NCBI RefSeq assembly: GCF_022548875.1
Contig: NZ_JAKZEW010000007.1
Span: 58,256 to 120,280, forward strand
Source: Glycomyces sp. L485
Lineage (GTDB): Bacteria > Actinomycetota > Actinomycetes > Mycobacteriales > Micromonosporaceae
Length of the DNA stretch: 62,025 nucleotides
Direction of reading: 5' to 3'
In this document: positions 55,477 through 62,025 of the stretch, piece by piece
Layout: each line of letters opens with the position of its first letter
Position numbering within the stretch: the stretch's first letter is position 1
Translations under genes and position numbers: made by a program
Notes under the pieces: model-generated
The model's database searches: none
What the model saw: the letters and a program-made list of their open reading frames with translations, nothing else
Told to the model about the DNA's origin: nothing

Positions 55477-55998
55477 TCAACGCACCGGGGCGCCCGGTGC
55501 CCGCGTCGCGATCGCGCTGATCGAGTTGAGCAGGCTCGTGATGCAGACGCCGATGACCAGGTTGATCGCGGCCGTGGCGATCTGCGACTCGAGGTCGGCG
55601 ACGACGGTGAACGGGATCAGGACCGCGACGAGGGTCGCCAGGATCATGATCCAGTTGAAGAAGCTCATCGGCCGGGGCATGAGCAGCAGCATCAGGTGCA
55701 GCAGACCGGTGGCGAGGATGGCGACCGCGAAGGCGCCGAACGCGTAGGTGGTGGTCGAGGCGTCGCCGTAGGCGCCGGCCTCGTCGGGGGACAGTATGTG
55801 GACGCCCAAGACCCCGCGCACCAGGAGGATCCCGACGAGCGCGGCCAGCGCCGCGACCACGGCCGTGCCGAAGCCTCCGGACCACAGCTTGGCGCCCGCG
55901 ACCGTGGCCTGCGGGTCCTCGCTCGGCGGCGGAACGGCGGGGTAGTGTCGTGTCGGCTCGCTGAACTGCTGCTGCCAGCCGCCCTGTGGTGTCGACAT
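55477..55998 (-). CDS. DUF6069 family integral membrane protein
   Basis: From ATG at 55998 (173 residues) after an AGGAGGAGGAG ribosome site. A Gln/Pro-rich N-terminus of about 40 residues is followed by four membrane helices (VVAALAALVGILLVRGVLGV, AFGAFAVAILATGLLHLMLLLM, WIMILATLVAVLIPF, INLVIGVCITSLLNSI). This size and topology fit the DUF6069 family as I recall it. Function is unknown. It lies upstream of the kinase gene in the same direction with a 77-base gap. Confidence 0.75.
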   Translation of the reverse strand: MSTPQGGWQQQFSEPTRHYPAVPPPSEDPQATVAGAKLWSGGFGTAVVAALAALVGILLVRGVLGVHILSPDEAGAYGDASTTTYAFGAFAVAILATGLLHLMLLLMPRPMSFFNWIMILATLVAVLIPFTVVADLESQIATAAINLVIGVCITSLLNSISAIATRAPGAPVR

Positions 55999-56110
55999 AG
56001 CTCCTCCTCCTCTGGCCTTCCTCCGATGGTGTCAGGCATACGTGATTGACATCGCGAAATAGACGATTTCGGGCAGCTGAAAAGATCTTGGGGTTCTGGT
56101 TCGAGCCGCG

Positions 56111-56116
56111 TAATCT
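56111..56116 (+). promoter_or_regulatory. Leaderless-type -10 box of the DUF503 gene
   Basis: TAATCT, six bases, GTG at 56123. Confidence 0.55.
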
Positions 56117-56122
56117 AGAGCG

Positions 56123-56419
56123 GTGTTCACCGGATGTGTTGAATTCGATCTCCTCCTCCCGGAAGACTCCCGCTCGCTCAAGGCCAAGCGCTCCTATGTG
56201 CGCCCGATCGTGGCCGCCCTGCGGAGGTTCGACGTGGCGGTGGCCGAGGTCGGGGACCAGGAGCTGCACGGCCGTTCCGCGATCGGAATAGCCGCGGTGG
56301 CGGGGGATAACCTCCACGTGCAGGAAATTCTCAACTCGTGCGAGCGGCATGTGGCCGCCCGCCCGGAGGTGGAGCTGCTCGCCGTCCGGCGGCGCGTGTT
56401 CGGCCCCGAAGACGAGTAG
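56123..56419 (+). CDS. DUF503 (YlxP-like) protein
   Basis: The 98-residue protein begins with GTG and has the DUF503 pattern: GCVEFDLLLPEDSRSLKAKRSYVRPIVAALRRFDVAVAEVG, then GIAAVAGD. A small RNA-binding fold linked to ribosome assembly is the usual suggestion; it almost always lies between infB and rbfA. Here about 7 kb of other genes (methyltransferase, racemase, permease, two-component) separate it from infB. Confidence 0.88.
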   Translation: MFTGCVEFDLLLPEDSRSLKAKRSYVRPIVAALRRFDVAVAEVGDQELHGRSAIGIAAVAGDNLHVQEILNSCERHVAARPEVELLAVRRRVFGPEDE

Positions 56420-56444
56420 TAGCAAGTAGAAGGCAGGAAACGAC

Positions 56445-56891
56445 ATGGCAGACGCGGCGAAGCAGGCCCAGGTGGCCAAGCGGGTGATGGAGCTGACCGC
56501 GCAGGCGGTGCGCAAGCTCAAGGACCCGCGTGTCGGCATGGTCACCATCACCGACGCGAGAATGACTCCCGACCTGCGTGAGGCGACGGTCTTCTACACC
56601 GTGCTCGGCGACGAGGACGAGGTGAAGGACTCGGCGAAGGCGCTCGAGAGCGCCACCGGCCACTTGCGCACCACCGTGGGGCGGGCTCTCGGCATGCGGC
56701 ACACGCCGTCGCTGTCGTTCGTGGCCGACACCGTCCCCGAGCACGCCAACCGGATCGAGTCACTGCTCGCCCAGGCGGCGCAGGCCGACGCGGAGGTCCA
56801 CCGGATCGCCGAGGGCGCGAAGTACGCAGGCGACCCGAACCCGTACCGCGAGGACGAGGAAGCCGACGAGAACGAGGACCTGAAGCAGTAG
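56445..56891 (+). CDS. rbfA: Ribosome-binding factor A
   Basis: RbfA is a cold-adaptation 30S maturation factor. The 148-residue protein has the KH-like fold: VAKRVMELTAQAVRKLKDPRVGMVTITDARMTPDLREATVFYTVLG and HLRTTVGRALGMRHTPSLSFVADT. An acidic C-terminal tail (EDEEADENEDLKQ) follows. 25 bases after the DUF503 gene, same operon. Confidence 0.96.
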   Translation: MADAAKQAQVAKRVMELTAQAVRKLKDPRVGMVTITDARMTPDLREATVFYTVLGDEDEVKDSAKALESATGHLRTTVGRALGMRHTPSLSFVADTVPEHANRIESLLAQAAQADAEVHRIAEGAKYAGDPNPYREDEEADENEDLKQ

Positions 56892-56899
56892 GCGCGAAC

Positions 56900-56924
56900 G
56901 CCGGAGCCGCTCTGCGGCTCCGGC
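56900..56924 (+). terminator. Terminator after rbfA
   Basis: A perfect 10-bp stem (56900-56909 with 56915-56924) with a five-base loop, nine bases after the stop codon. Confidence 0.7.
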
Positions 56925-56998
56925 CGTGCTCGACCATCTCATCCCACTATATGAATTCTGCGCTGAAATGATCTTGAACGTTCGTTAAGGTGTCGAGG

Positions 56999-57112
56999 AT
57001 GAGGACCAGAAGAGTCACCATCCGCGAACATCGCGATCGTCCCAGCAAATGGGAAGACGCCAAGTCTGAGGCGTTGCGGGCGTTGCAGGAATCGCTCGAC
57101 CGCCACCAGTAG
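56999..57112 (+). CDS. Candidate 37-residue small protein
   Basis: ATG at 56999 has AAGG eight bases upstream and the frame reads MRTRRVTIREHRDRPSKWEDAKSEALRALQESLDRHQ in sections: a basic N-terminus, then an amphipathic helix. It fills the rbfA-truB gap. The GC3 preference is high but not as high as in the neighbours. Family unknown; it could be chance. Confidence 0.35.
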   Translation: MRTRRVTIREHRDRPSKWEDAKSEALRALQESLDRHQ

Positions 57113-57148
57113 CGCCCCGGTTTCGAGCCCCGGCTAGCCTGAACGGCT

Positions 57149-58033
57149 GTGACCACACCGCAGCCGGGCATCATCGTCGTCGACAAACCCCAGGGCATCA
57201 CCTCGCACGGGGTGGTGTCGCGGATGCGTCGCATCTGCGGCACTCGCAAGATCGGGCACGGCGGCACGCTCGACCCCATGGCCACCGGCGTGCTCATCAT
57301 CGCCGTCGGCAAGGCCACCAGACTGCTCACCTACGTCTCGGGCCTCGACAAGGCCTACACCGCGACGGTCAGACTCGGCCAGTCCACCGTCACCGACGAC
57401 GCCGAAGGCGAGATCACCGCGACCGCCGACTCTTCGGCCGTGACCGACCAGGCGATTCGCGAGGCGCTGGAAGGGATGACCGGCGAGATCGACCAGGTCC
57501 CCAGCGCCGTCAGCGCCGTGAAGATCGACGGCAAGCGCGCCTATAAGCGGGTCCGCGAGGGCGAGACCGTCGAGCTCAAGGCCCGGCGGGTCACCGTCGC
57601 CTCCATCGACGTCGGGCCGATCCGGCGCGGTGAGTGCGTCGACGTCGACATCGACGTCTCCTGCTCCTCGGGCACCTACATCCGCGCGATCGCACGCGAC
57701 CTCGGCGCATCACTCGGCGTCGGCGGCCACCTGACCGCACTGCGTCGCACCAGGGTCGGCCGCTTCGGCCTCGACGCCGCCGCCACGCTCGACGAACTCG
57801 CCGAACACGACGACCCGCCAGAGGCGATCCCGATGGGCGAGGCCGCGGCCCGACTCATGCCGACCAGGACCGCCACCGAAGCCGAGGCCAAGGCCCTCTC
57901 CTACGGCAAGTCCATCGCCGCGGTCGGCATCGACGGCCGCTACGCCGTCCTCGACGAGGCCGGCGAGCTGCTAGCCGTCATGGCAGAGCGCGGCGACCTG
58001 GCCAAGCCCGAGACCGTCTTCGCCGCCGCCTAG
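57149..58033 (+). CDS. truB: tRNA pseudouridine-55 synthase
   Basis: TruB makes pseudouridine 55 in the T loop of tRNAs. The 294-residue protein has GIIVVDKPQGITSHGVVSRMRRI near the start, KIGHGGTLDPMATGVLIIAVGKATRL containing the catalytic Asp, the YIRAIARDLGASLGVGGHLTALRRTRVG region and a C-terminal PUA-like domain. TAGCCT is followed by eight bases and the GTG, a leaderless-type promoter. Converges on an AraC gene: CTAG at 58030-58033 supplies both stop codons. Confidence 0.96.
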   Translation: MTTPQPGIIVVDKPQGITSHGVVSRMRRICGTRKIGHGGTLDPMATGVLIIAVGKATRLLTYVSGLDKAYTATVRLGQSTVTDDAEGEITATADSSAVTDQAIREALEGMTGEIDQVPSAVSAVKIDGKRAYKRVREGETVELKARRVTVASIDVGPIRRGECVDVDIDVSCSSGTYIRAIARDLGASLGVGGHLTALRRTRVGRFGLDAAATLDELAEHDDPPEAIPMGEAAARLMPTRTATEAEAKALSYGKSIAAVGIDGRYAVLDEAGELLAVMAERGDLAKPETVFAAA

Positions 58034-58932
58034 CGCAGTACGGATTCGCGGAAGGCGATCGGCGTCGTCCCGGTGCGCTGGTGGAAGAACTTGTTGAAGT
58101 TCGTGGCGCTCGAGAAACCCAGGCGCGAGCCGATCCGCGCGGCCGACTCCGGCGAGGACGCCAGGAGTCGCTTGGCCTCCAAGATCACCCGCCGGTCGAT
58201 GAACTCCTTCGCCGGGACACCGGCCGTCGCCAGCGTCGCCCGCGAGAGCGTCCGCGGGGAGTAGGCGAGCGCCGCGGCGTAGTCCGACAGCCTTCGGGAA
58301 TTGGCGAAGTCCCGCTCGACGGCGTCGCGGAACGCCACGTAGACCTCGTTCGGCTCGCGCGCCGCGGCGCCGGGCGACGGCAGGGAGGCGACCCGCAGGA
58401 TCAGCACGGCCAGCAGGTGGCGCATGATCTGGAGCCGCACGTCCTGAGGCAGGCTTGCGGTGGCGCCGAACTCCCACTGCAGTTGGCTGGTCGCGACGCG
58501 CAGGATCGCATGGTCCTCGTTGTCCGGGACGCGCACCACCGGCGCGTACGGGCCGGCGCAGACTTCACGGCGCACGCGTTCGCCGTGGGGGGCGCAGACC
58601 GCGATCGCGGTGTCCGGGTCGAGGAACGCGGTCTCGAACAGCACCAGGATCCCCTCCGCGCCTTCGAGGTCGCCCCATTGATGCACCTGGCCCGGTCGTG
58701 CCCATATCCAGTTGCCGGGCTTGAGGGCGTGTCGGGTGAAGTCGACCGTGTGCCACAGCGACCCCGAGGTGAGGGTGAGCAGCAGGTGCAGTCCGGATCG
58801 GACGGGTCGGACGAGCCCGGCCGAACGGGACCGCAGTTGGGCGAGCGTGAGGATCTCGACGCCGAGGGGCGGTCCCGCCGAAGCGTTGGGCGCGAGTCCG
58901 GCAATGTCTTCGTGTCGCGTAGTCACCAGCAT
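58030..58932 (-). CDS. AraC family transcription regulator
   Basis: From ATG at 58932 (300 residues) with TAAACT eight bases upstream. An N-terminal cupin-like sensing domain (WIWARPGQVHQWGDLEGAEGILVLFE) is followed by the two helix-turn-helix motifs: RRLSDYAAALAYSPRTLSRATLATAGVPAKEFIDRR and ARIGSRLGFSSATNFNKFFHQRTGTTPIAFR. The upstream ATG at 58983 would add 17 residues without support. The divergent DsbA-like gene is a candidate target. Ligand unknown. Confidence 0.92.
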   Translation of the reverse strand: MLVTTRHEDIAGLAPNASAGPPLGVEILTLAQLRSRSAGLVRPVRSGLHLLLTLTSGSLWHTVDFTRHALKPGNWIWARPGQVHQWGDLEGAEGILVLFETAFLDPDTAIAVCAPHGERVRREVCAGPYAPVVRVPDNEDHAILRVATSQLQWEFGATASLPQDVRLQIMRHLLAVLILRVASLPSPGAAAREPNEVYVAFRDAVERDFANSRRLSDYAAALAYSPRTLSRATLATAGVPAKEFIDRRVILEAKRLLASSPESAARIGSRLGFSSATNFNKFFHQRTGTTPIAFRESVLR

Positions 58933-59007
58933 TGAGGGGAAGTTTATCCGGAATGTCCTAGTTTCACAGCGACTCGGGCCCACATAGCGAATCGTTCAAA
59001 TTTAAAG

Positions 59008-59013
59008 TACTCT
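59008..59013 (+). promoter_or_regulatory. Leaderless-type -10 box of the DsbA-like gene
   Basis: TACTCT, seven bases, ATG at 59021. Confidence 0.5.
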
Positions 59014-59020
59014 GGTTCGC

Positions 59021-59665
59021 ATGACTGAGACCAAGACCGTAGATTTCTGGTTCGACCCCGCTTGCCCGTGGGCGTGGATGACCTCCCGCTGGATCGTCGA
59101 GGCCTCGAAGCTCCGAGACATCCACATCCGGTGGAACGTCATGAGCCTGTTCGTGCTCAACGAGGACAAGCTCGACGAGCTCCCCGAGTGGTACCGGGAG
59201 CTCATGCCGAAGACGCTCCCGGCCGTTCGGGTCGCGACCGCCGTCGCCCAGCAGTACGACAACGAGACGCTCGGCAGGCTCTACACCGCGCTCGGCAACC
59301 AGATCCACCTCGGCGGCGTCAAGGACCCCGAGGAGTTCATCCCGGCGGCGCTCGAGAAGGCCGGCCTGCCCGCAGAGCTGGCCGACGCCGGCAAGACCGA
59401 GGAGTGGGACCAGGCGCTGCGCGCCTCCCACCAGCGCGGCATCGGGCTGGTCGGCGCCGACGTCGGCACCCCGGTGGTGGCGGTCGAGAACGACGAGGGC
59501 GAGAAGGTCGGCCTGTTCGGCCCTGTCATCACCCCGGCGCCGCAGGGCGAGGCCGCCGCGAAGCTGTGGGACGGCGTCTACGCCGTGACGACCACGCCGG
59601 GCTTCTACGAGCTCAAGCGGACCCGCACCAAGGGCCCCGACTTCAGCAACCTGACCGCCGACTAG
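59021..59665 (+). CDS. DsbA-family oxidoreductase related to mycothiol-dependent nitroreductase (Rv2466c type)
   Basis: The 214-residue protein has a thioredoxin fold with an inserted helical domain. The active-site segment is DPACPWAWMTSRW near residue 13: the nucleophilic Cys is present, but the second Cys of the CPWC motif that I recall for Rv2466c is Ala, so a monothiol, mycothiol-dependent reaction is likely. GTPVVAVENDEGEKVGLFGPVI contains the cis-Pro loop. It diverges from the AraC gene and has a 19-bp terminator. Confidence 0.88.
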   Translation: MTETKTVDFWFDPACPWAWMTSRWIVEASKLRDIHIRWNVMSLFVLNEDKLDELPEWYRELMPKTLPAVRVATAVAQQYDNETLGRLYTALGNQIHLGGVKDPEEFIPAALEKAGLPAELADAGKTEEWDQALRASHQRGIGLVGADVGTPVVAVENDEGEKVGLFGPVITPAPQGEAAAKLWDGVYAVTTTPGFYELKRTRTKGPDFSNLTAD

Positions 59666-59674
59666 GCACAGGAG

Positions 59675-59716
59675 ACGAGCAACGGCCCCGCGCTCTCGCG
59701 CGGGGCCGTTGCTCGT
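59675..59716. terminator. Strong bidirectional terminator (19-bp stem)
   Basis: A perfect 19-bp inverted repeat (59675-59693 with 59698-59716), loop TCTC, in the gap between the convergent DsbA-like and DUF3145 genes. Confidence 0.85.
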
Positions 59717-59733
59717 TCGGTCTCGTTGCCGGT

Positions 59734-60228
59734 CTAGCTGACCTGCGACAGCCAGGACTGCTCGTTGCCGCCCGCCGCTTGGCGGTACGGTTCCAGATCG
59801 CGGTCCCAGTCCAGGCCGAGCAGCTGGTCAAGCCCGCTCCTGAGCGCCTCGGCGCTCGTGGTGGTGGCCAGCAGGGCCCGGATGCGGTCCTCGGCGATCA
59901 TGTTCCCGCCTCCGGCGCTCATCGCCGAGCGGTACACGCCCTTCCCGGGCACGTGCATGATCCGCTCGCCGTCGACGCCGGCGCTCGGGTCCTCGGTCAC
60001 CTCGAACCGCAACATCGGCCACTGCGCCAAAGCCTTCGCGATCTCGACACCGACACCCGGCTCCGAAGTCCAGGCGCGTTCGGCGCGCATGGTGCCGCGC
60101 TCGGCCTGCTGCGGCGCCCAGCCGAGCTTGACCGTCGCCGAACCCAGGACACGCCCGATCGCCCACTCGACGTGCGGACACACCGCCGGCGGGCTGGAGT
60201 GGATGTAGATCACGCCGCGTGTCTGCAT
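59734..60228 (-). CDS. DUF3145 domain protein
   Basis: The 164-residue protein has an AAGGAGG ribosome site before ATG 60228. It begins MQTRGVIYIHSSPPAVCPHVEWAIG and contains WPMLRFEVTEDPSAGVDGERIMHVP, the family pattern of DUF3145, confined to actinobacteria. Soluble, with no catalytic motif visible. Function unknown; conservation across actinobacteria suggests a core role. Confidence 0.88.
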   Translation of the reverse strand: MQTRGVIYIHSSPPAVCPHVEWAIGRVLGSATVKLGWAPQQAERGTMRAERAWTSEPGVGVEIAKALAQWPMLRFEVTEDPSAGVDGERIMHVPGKGVYRSAMSAGGGNMIAEDRIRALLATTTSAEALRSGLDQLLGLDWDRDLEPYRQAAGGNEQSWLSQVS

Positions 60229-60617
60229 CGCGCACCTCCTTGGGAATCGGCGTATCTGAGTACTGGCTCACTCCTTGTGGTCAATTGGGGACGGCTTCAA
60301 GTCGTCCAACGGGTATCGACCGGGTCAAGTGAGGGATGAACTCGTACCCGGCACGCTATTCCGCTCACATACATACTGACAGCTCTGAACACATCGCGCT
60401 AGGCTTAAACCGCTCCGCGCACTCACTTTTTCTATGATTCGATGCGTCACACCTTGTCCATGTGCTAGGAGGCGCACGGGGCGATTGAGATACACTCGTC
60501 CAAGACCGGCATTGCGTCGGTTTTCTTTTGTGGTCCAACCCAGGTTAAATGCCCGCCTCCGGGCCTTCCTGCGTCTGGCCGAAGATTCGTCTTACACGAC
60601 ATGGTGAGGAGACCGGC
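60229..60617. other. Intergenic region before the 117-residue gene, with a U-tailed hairpin
   Basis: No coding gene is seen in these 389 bases. TACACT at 60491-60496 is a possible -10 box, and a 7-bp imperfect hairpin with TTTTCTTTT (60502-60529) follows almost at once. It may be a terminator, an attenuator or a 5'-end stabilising hairpin. Confidence 0.4.
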
Positions 60618-60971
60618 GTGGCAGCCAACACTTCGAAAACCGCACGCGCTTCCGTCAAAGCCGGACAGAAGGCTGGCGCTGCGGGCGGACTCAACGTCCT
60701 CGGTGAGTTCAAGTACCTGATCCCGCTCAACAACGGCAAGCACGTGTACCTGCGCAACCTGACCGACGGGCGCAACCTGCACCTCGCCACCGGTTCGGAC
60801 GCGTTCGCCGAGGCCGTCAAGGCCCTCGCCGGTGCCGGCCACGGTGAGAAGATCAAGGCCGAGATCGAGGCCTTCGCATCCAACCTCCCCGCCGAGCAGG
60901 GCTGGGACACCACGCTGAAGTCCCTCGAAGAGGCCGGCGCGTTCGGAGAGCCCGCCGAAGCCGCCGCCTAA
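60618..60971 (+). CDS. Protein of unknown function, 117 residues
   Basis: GTG at 60618 has GAGGAGA six bases upstream, a strong site. The N-terminus is basic and Ala-rich (MAANTSKTARASVKAGQKAGAAGG); then a compact alpha/beta region (LNVLGEFKYLIPLNNGKHVYLRNLTDGRNLHLATGSDAFAEAVKAL) and a helical acidic end. No signal peptide, membrane helix or metal motif is seen. The basic tail plus small domain could suit nucleic-acid binding, but this is only inference. Codon bias is strong (nearly all C/G third positions), suggesting high expression. Confidence 0.8.
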   Translation: MAANTSKTARASVKAGQKAGAAGGLNVLGEFKYLIPLNNGKHVYLRNLTDGRNLHLATGSDAFAEAVKALAGAGHGEKIKAEIEAFASNLPAEQGWDTTLKSLEEAGAFGEPAEAAA

Positions 60972-60986
60972 GAGGCCTATACGAAC

Positions 60987-61032
60987 AAAGCTCCATGCCT
61001 TCTCGCTCTCCGCGAGAGGCGTGGAGCTTTTT
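60987..61032 (+). terminator. Intrinsic terminator with T tract
   Basis: An interrupted stem of about 17 bp from 60987 ends in a TTTTT run at 61028-61032. The most classical rho-independent terminator in the window; on the minus strand the matching A run would also serve the kinase gene weakly. Confidence 0.8.
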
Positions 61033-61050
61033 CGTCGCCCGCCGAGGCTC

Positions 61051-62025
61051 CTATTCGTCGTCGGTGCACACCGGATCGGACGTGGGCACGTTGTCCACTT
61101 CCCACACCGCGGTCACCTGGAAGCAGTAGTCCTCCGCGGGACGCAGCCCGCCGGCGGTGAACTCGGTGTCCCTGGTCGACTGGCCCAGCGGTTCGGACTG
61201 GTCGTCGCCTCCCCGCCGCGCCGTCACGAAGTACTCCAGCTCCCGATCCTCGGTCGGGGCGTCCCAGCTCAGCGTTACCCGACCGTCCCTCCAGGAGACG
61301 ATCGTGACGTTCAGCGGCGCGCCCTCGCCGTCGAGCGCGGCCTGGTCGAGATCGTCGGCGGACCCGCTCGGGGATATCAGCCACAGCCAGCCGGCCATGA
61401 CCAGACCGAGCACCACCGTGATGACCACGCCAAGCACCACGTACGGCTTCAAGCTCCGCTCGTCGCGGGGCCGCCGGGGCTTGGCTGGCTTGGGGGCCTT
61501 CGGGATCCGAGTCGGGGTCCGCTTCTCGCCGTCGCGGGCGATGACCGGCGGCGCGAACACCGGCTGCTGCGGCGCCTGCCCCGCGGCCTGCTGCTGCATC
61601 CACGGGGTCGTCGGCGGCCGCATGCTCACCGGCGCCTGCGGAGGGGCCGAAAGCGGCGCGGCTGAGACCGGCGGCGCGCCGGCCTGCGGGGCGCTGCTCA
61701 CCGGCGCCGAACCGTCGAGCCCGGCCGCGTAGCGCGGGTCGACGGCATGCCCGAGCTGCGAGGAGTGGCCGCCGTCGGTGCGCCCGGAGGCGACGTCCGA
61801 GCCGACCGTGTGAGCCGAACCCGGCACCTGCGGGCTCACCGGCGCGAACGGGTCCAGCGGCGCCCGCTGCGACTGAGGCGGACCCTGCGGCCGGAAGACC
61901 GTCTCCTCATTGCTGACGTCGCCGACGGTCGCCGGGGCCTGCGCCTTGCCGACGCCTCCGCCGTACATGCCGCGCTGCAACTCCTCGGCGAAGGCCTGGC
62001 ATGAGGAGGGGCGGTGGGCGGGGTC
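61051..62025 (-). CDS. Ser/Thr protein kinase, C-terminal part with membrane helix and fibronectin type III domain (5' end off the window)
   Basis: The frame is open to the window edge, with the edge residues DPAHRPSSCQAFAEEL matching subdomain XI of Hanks-type kinases (conserved Arg in DPxxRP). A TTG at 61980 is not the start. A Pro/Ser/Ala/Gln-rich linker of about 150 residues follows, then KPAKPRRPRDERSLK, a membrane helix (PYVVLGVVITVVLGLVMAGWLWLI) and an extracellular fibronectin III domain (APLNVTIVSWRDGRVTLSWDAPTED...DYCFQVTAVW). The catalytic domain is outside the window. PASTA repeats of PknB are not present, so this is a different receptor type. Confidence 0.82.
   Translation of the reverse strand, partial: DPAHRPSSCQAFAEELQRGMYGGGVGKAQAPATVGDVSNEETVFRPQGPPQSQRAPLDPFAPVSPQVPGSAHTVGSDVASGRTDGGHSSQLGHAVDPRYAAGLDGSAPVSSAPQAGAPPVSAAPLSAPPQAPVSMRPPTTPWMQQQAAGQAPQQPVFAPPVIARDGEKRTPTRIPKAPKPAKPRRPRDERSLKPYVVLGVVITVVLGLVMAGWLWLISPSGSADDLDQAALDGEGAPLNVTIVSWRDGRVTLSWDAPTEDRELEYFVTARRGGDDQSEPLGQSTRDTEFTAGGLRPAEDYCFQVTAVWEVDNVPTSDPVCTDDE

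Noticed and set aside
58950-58972. SigR-type promoter before the DsbA-like gene
   Set aside because: GGAAT is present, but the bases 18 downstream are CTC rather than GTT; a TACTCT leaderless-type box explains the gene better.
60501-60530. 6C RNA or riboswitch
   Set aside because: The hairpin lacks the C-rich loops of 6C RNA, and no aptamer core that I know is visible.

Overview
The window is high-GC (roughly two-thirds G+C) actinobacterial chromosome. Lineage markers are a WhiB protein, a SigR/RsrA-type zinc anti-sigma pair, a mycothiol-type DsbA-like oxidoreductase, DUF3145, DUF2631 and DUF4439 proteins, a predicted bL37 mini-gene, and many leaderless-looking genes (TANNNT box 6-8 bases before the start codon). 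Gene content fits a Glycomyces/Stackebrandtia- or Micromonospora-like soil actinobacterium, but the genus cannot be fixed from the sequence alone. No rRNA, tRNA, CRISPR, phage or insertion sequence was seen.

Layout. (1) 0-2.9 kb: secreted carbohydrate genes: an edge-truncated RICIN-lectin protein, a PL1 pectate lyase (both with nearly the same Tat leader) and a CE7 acetyl-ester hydrolase. (2) 2.9-10.9 kb: hisN, rsgA, aroA, SRAP protein, whiB-like gene, sigR-rsrA, a TetR gene, bL37 and a SIS-domain isomerase. (3) 11-15.9 kb: an unrecognised 407-aa protein, then dprA, yifB, yraN and an M23 peptidase-like gene on the minus strand, with two consensus DnaA boxes upstream. (4) 16.2-23.7 kb: rpsB-tsf-pyrH-frr-cdsA-rlmN and a long DivIVA-domain protein. 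(5) 23.7-32.2 kb: DUF2631, a metallo-beta-lactamase/Rieske fusion, a TetR-MMPL pair with two operator copies over a canonical promoter, and a sugar ABC importer without its own ATPase. (6) 32.3-38.9 kb: purU, dxr, site-2 protease, ispG, a membrane protein and map. (7) 39-43.1 kb: PadR-controlled MacB/FtsX-type ABC system. (8) 43.1-50.4 kb: lipoprotein/DUF4439 pair, rimP-nusA-ylxR-infB and a methyltransferase. (9) 50.4-56 kb: Asp/Glu-hydantoin racemase, NCS1 permease, XRE-cupin regulator, a two-component system and a DUF6069 protein. (10) 56-62 kb: DUF503, rbfA, truB, an AraC regulator, DsbA-like protein, DUF3145, an orphan 117-aa protein and the C-terminal part of a Ser/Thr kinase.

How parts work together. 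Translation and ribosome maturation genes (rpsB, tsf, frr, rimP, nusA, infB, rbfA, truB, rsgA, bL37, rlmN) sit among MEP-pathway isoprenoid genes (dxr, ispG). Two signals stand out. First, sigR has an exact SigR-type promoter (GGAAT, 18 bases, GTT) before a start codon 65 codons upstream of the usual one, plus an internal promoter-like box for the short form, as in the Streptomyces autoregulated dual-isoform circuit. Second, CG-centred LacI-type operators (GCAANCGNTTGC) occur before the lectin and pectate lyase genes and inside the importer promoter 27 kb away, suggesting one pectin/plant-polysaccharide regulon whose repressor lies outside the window.
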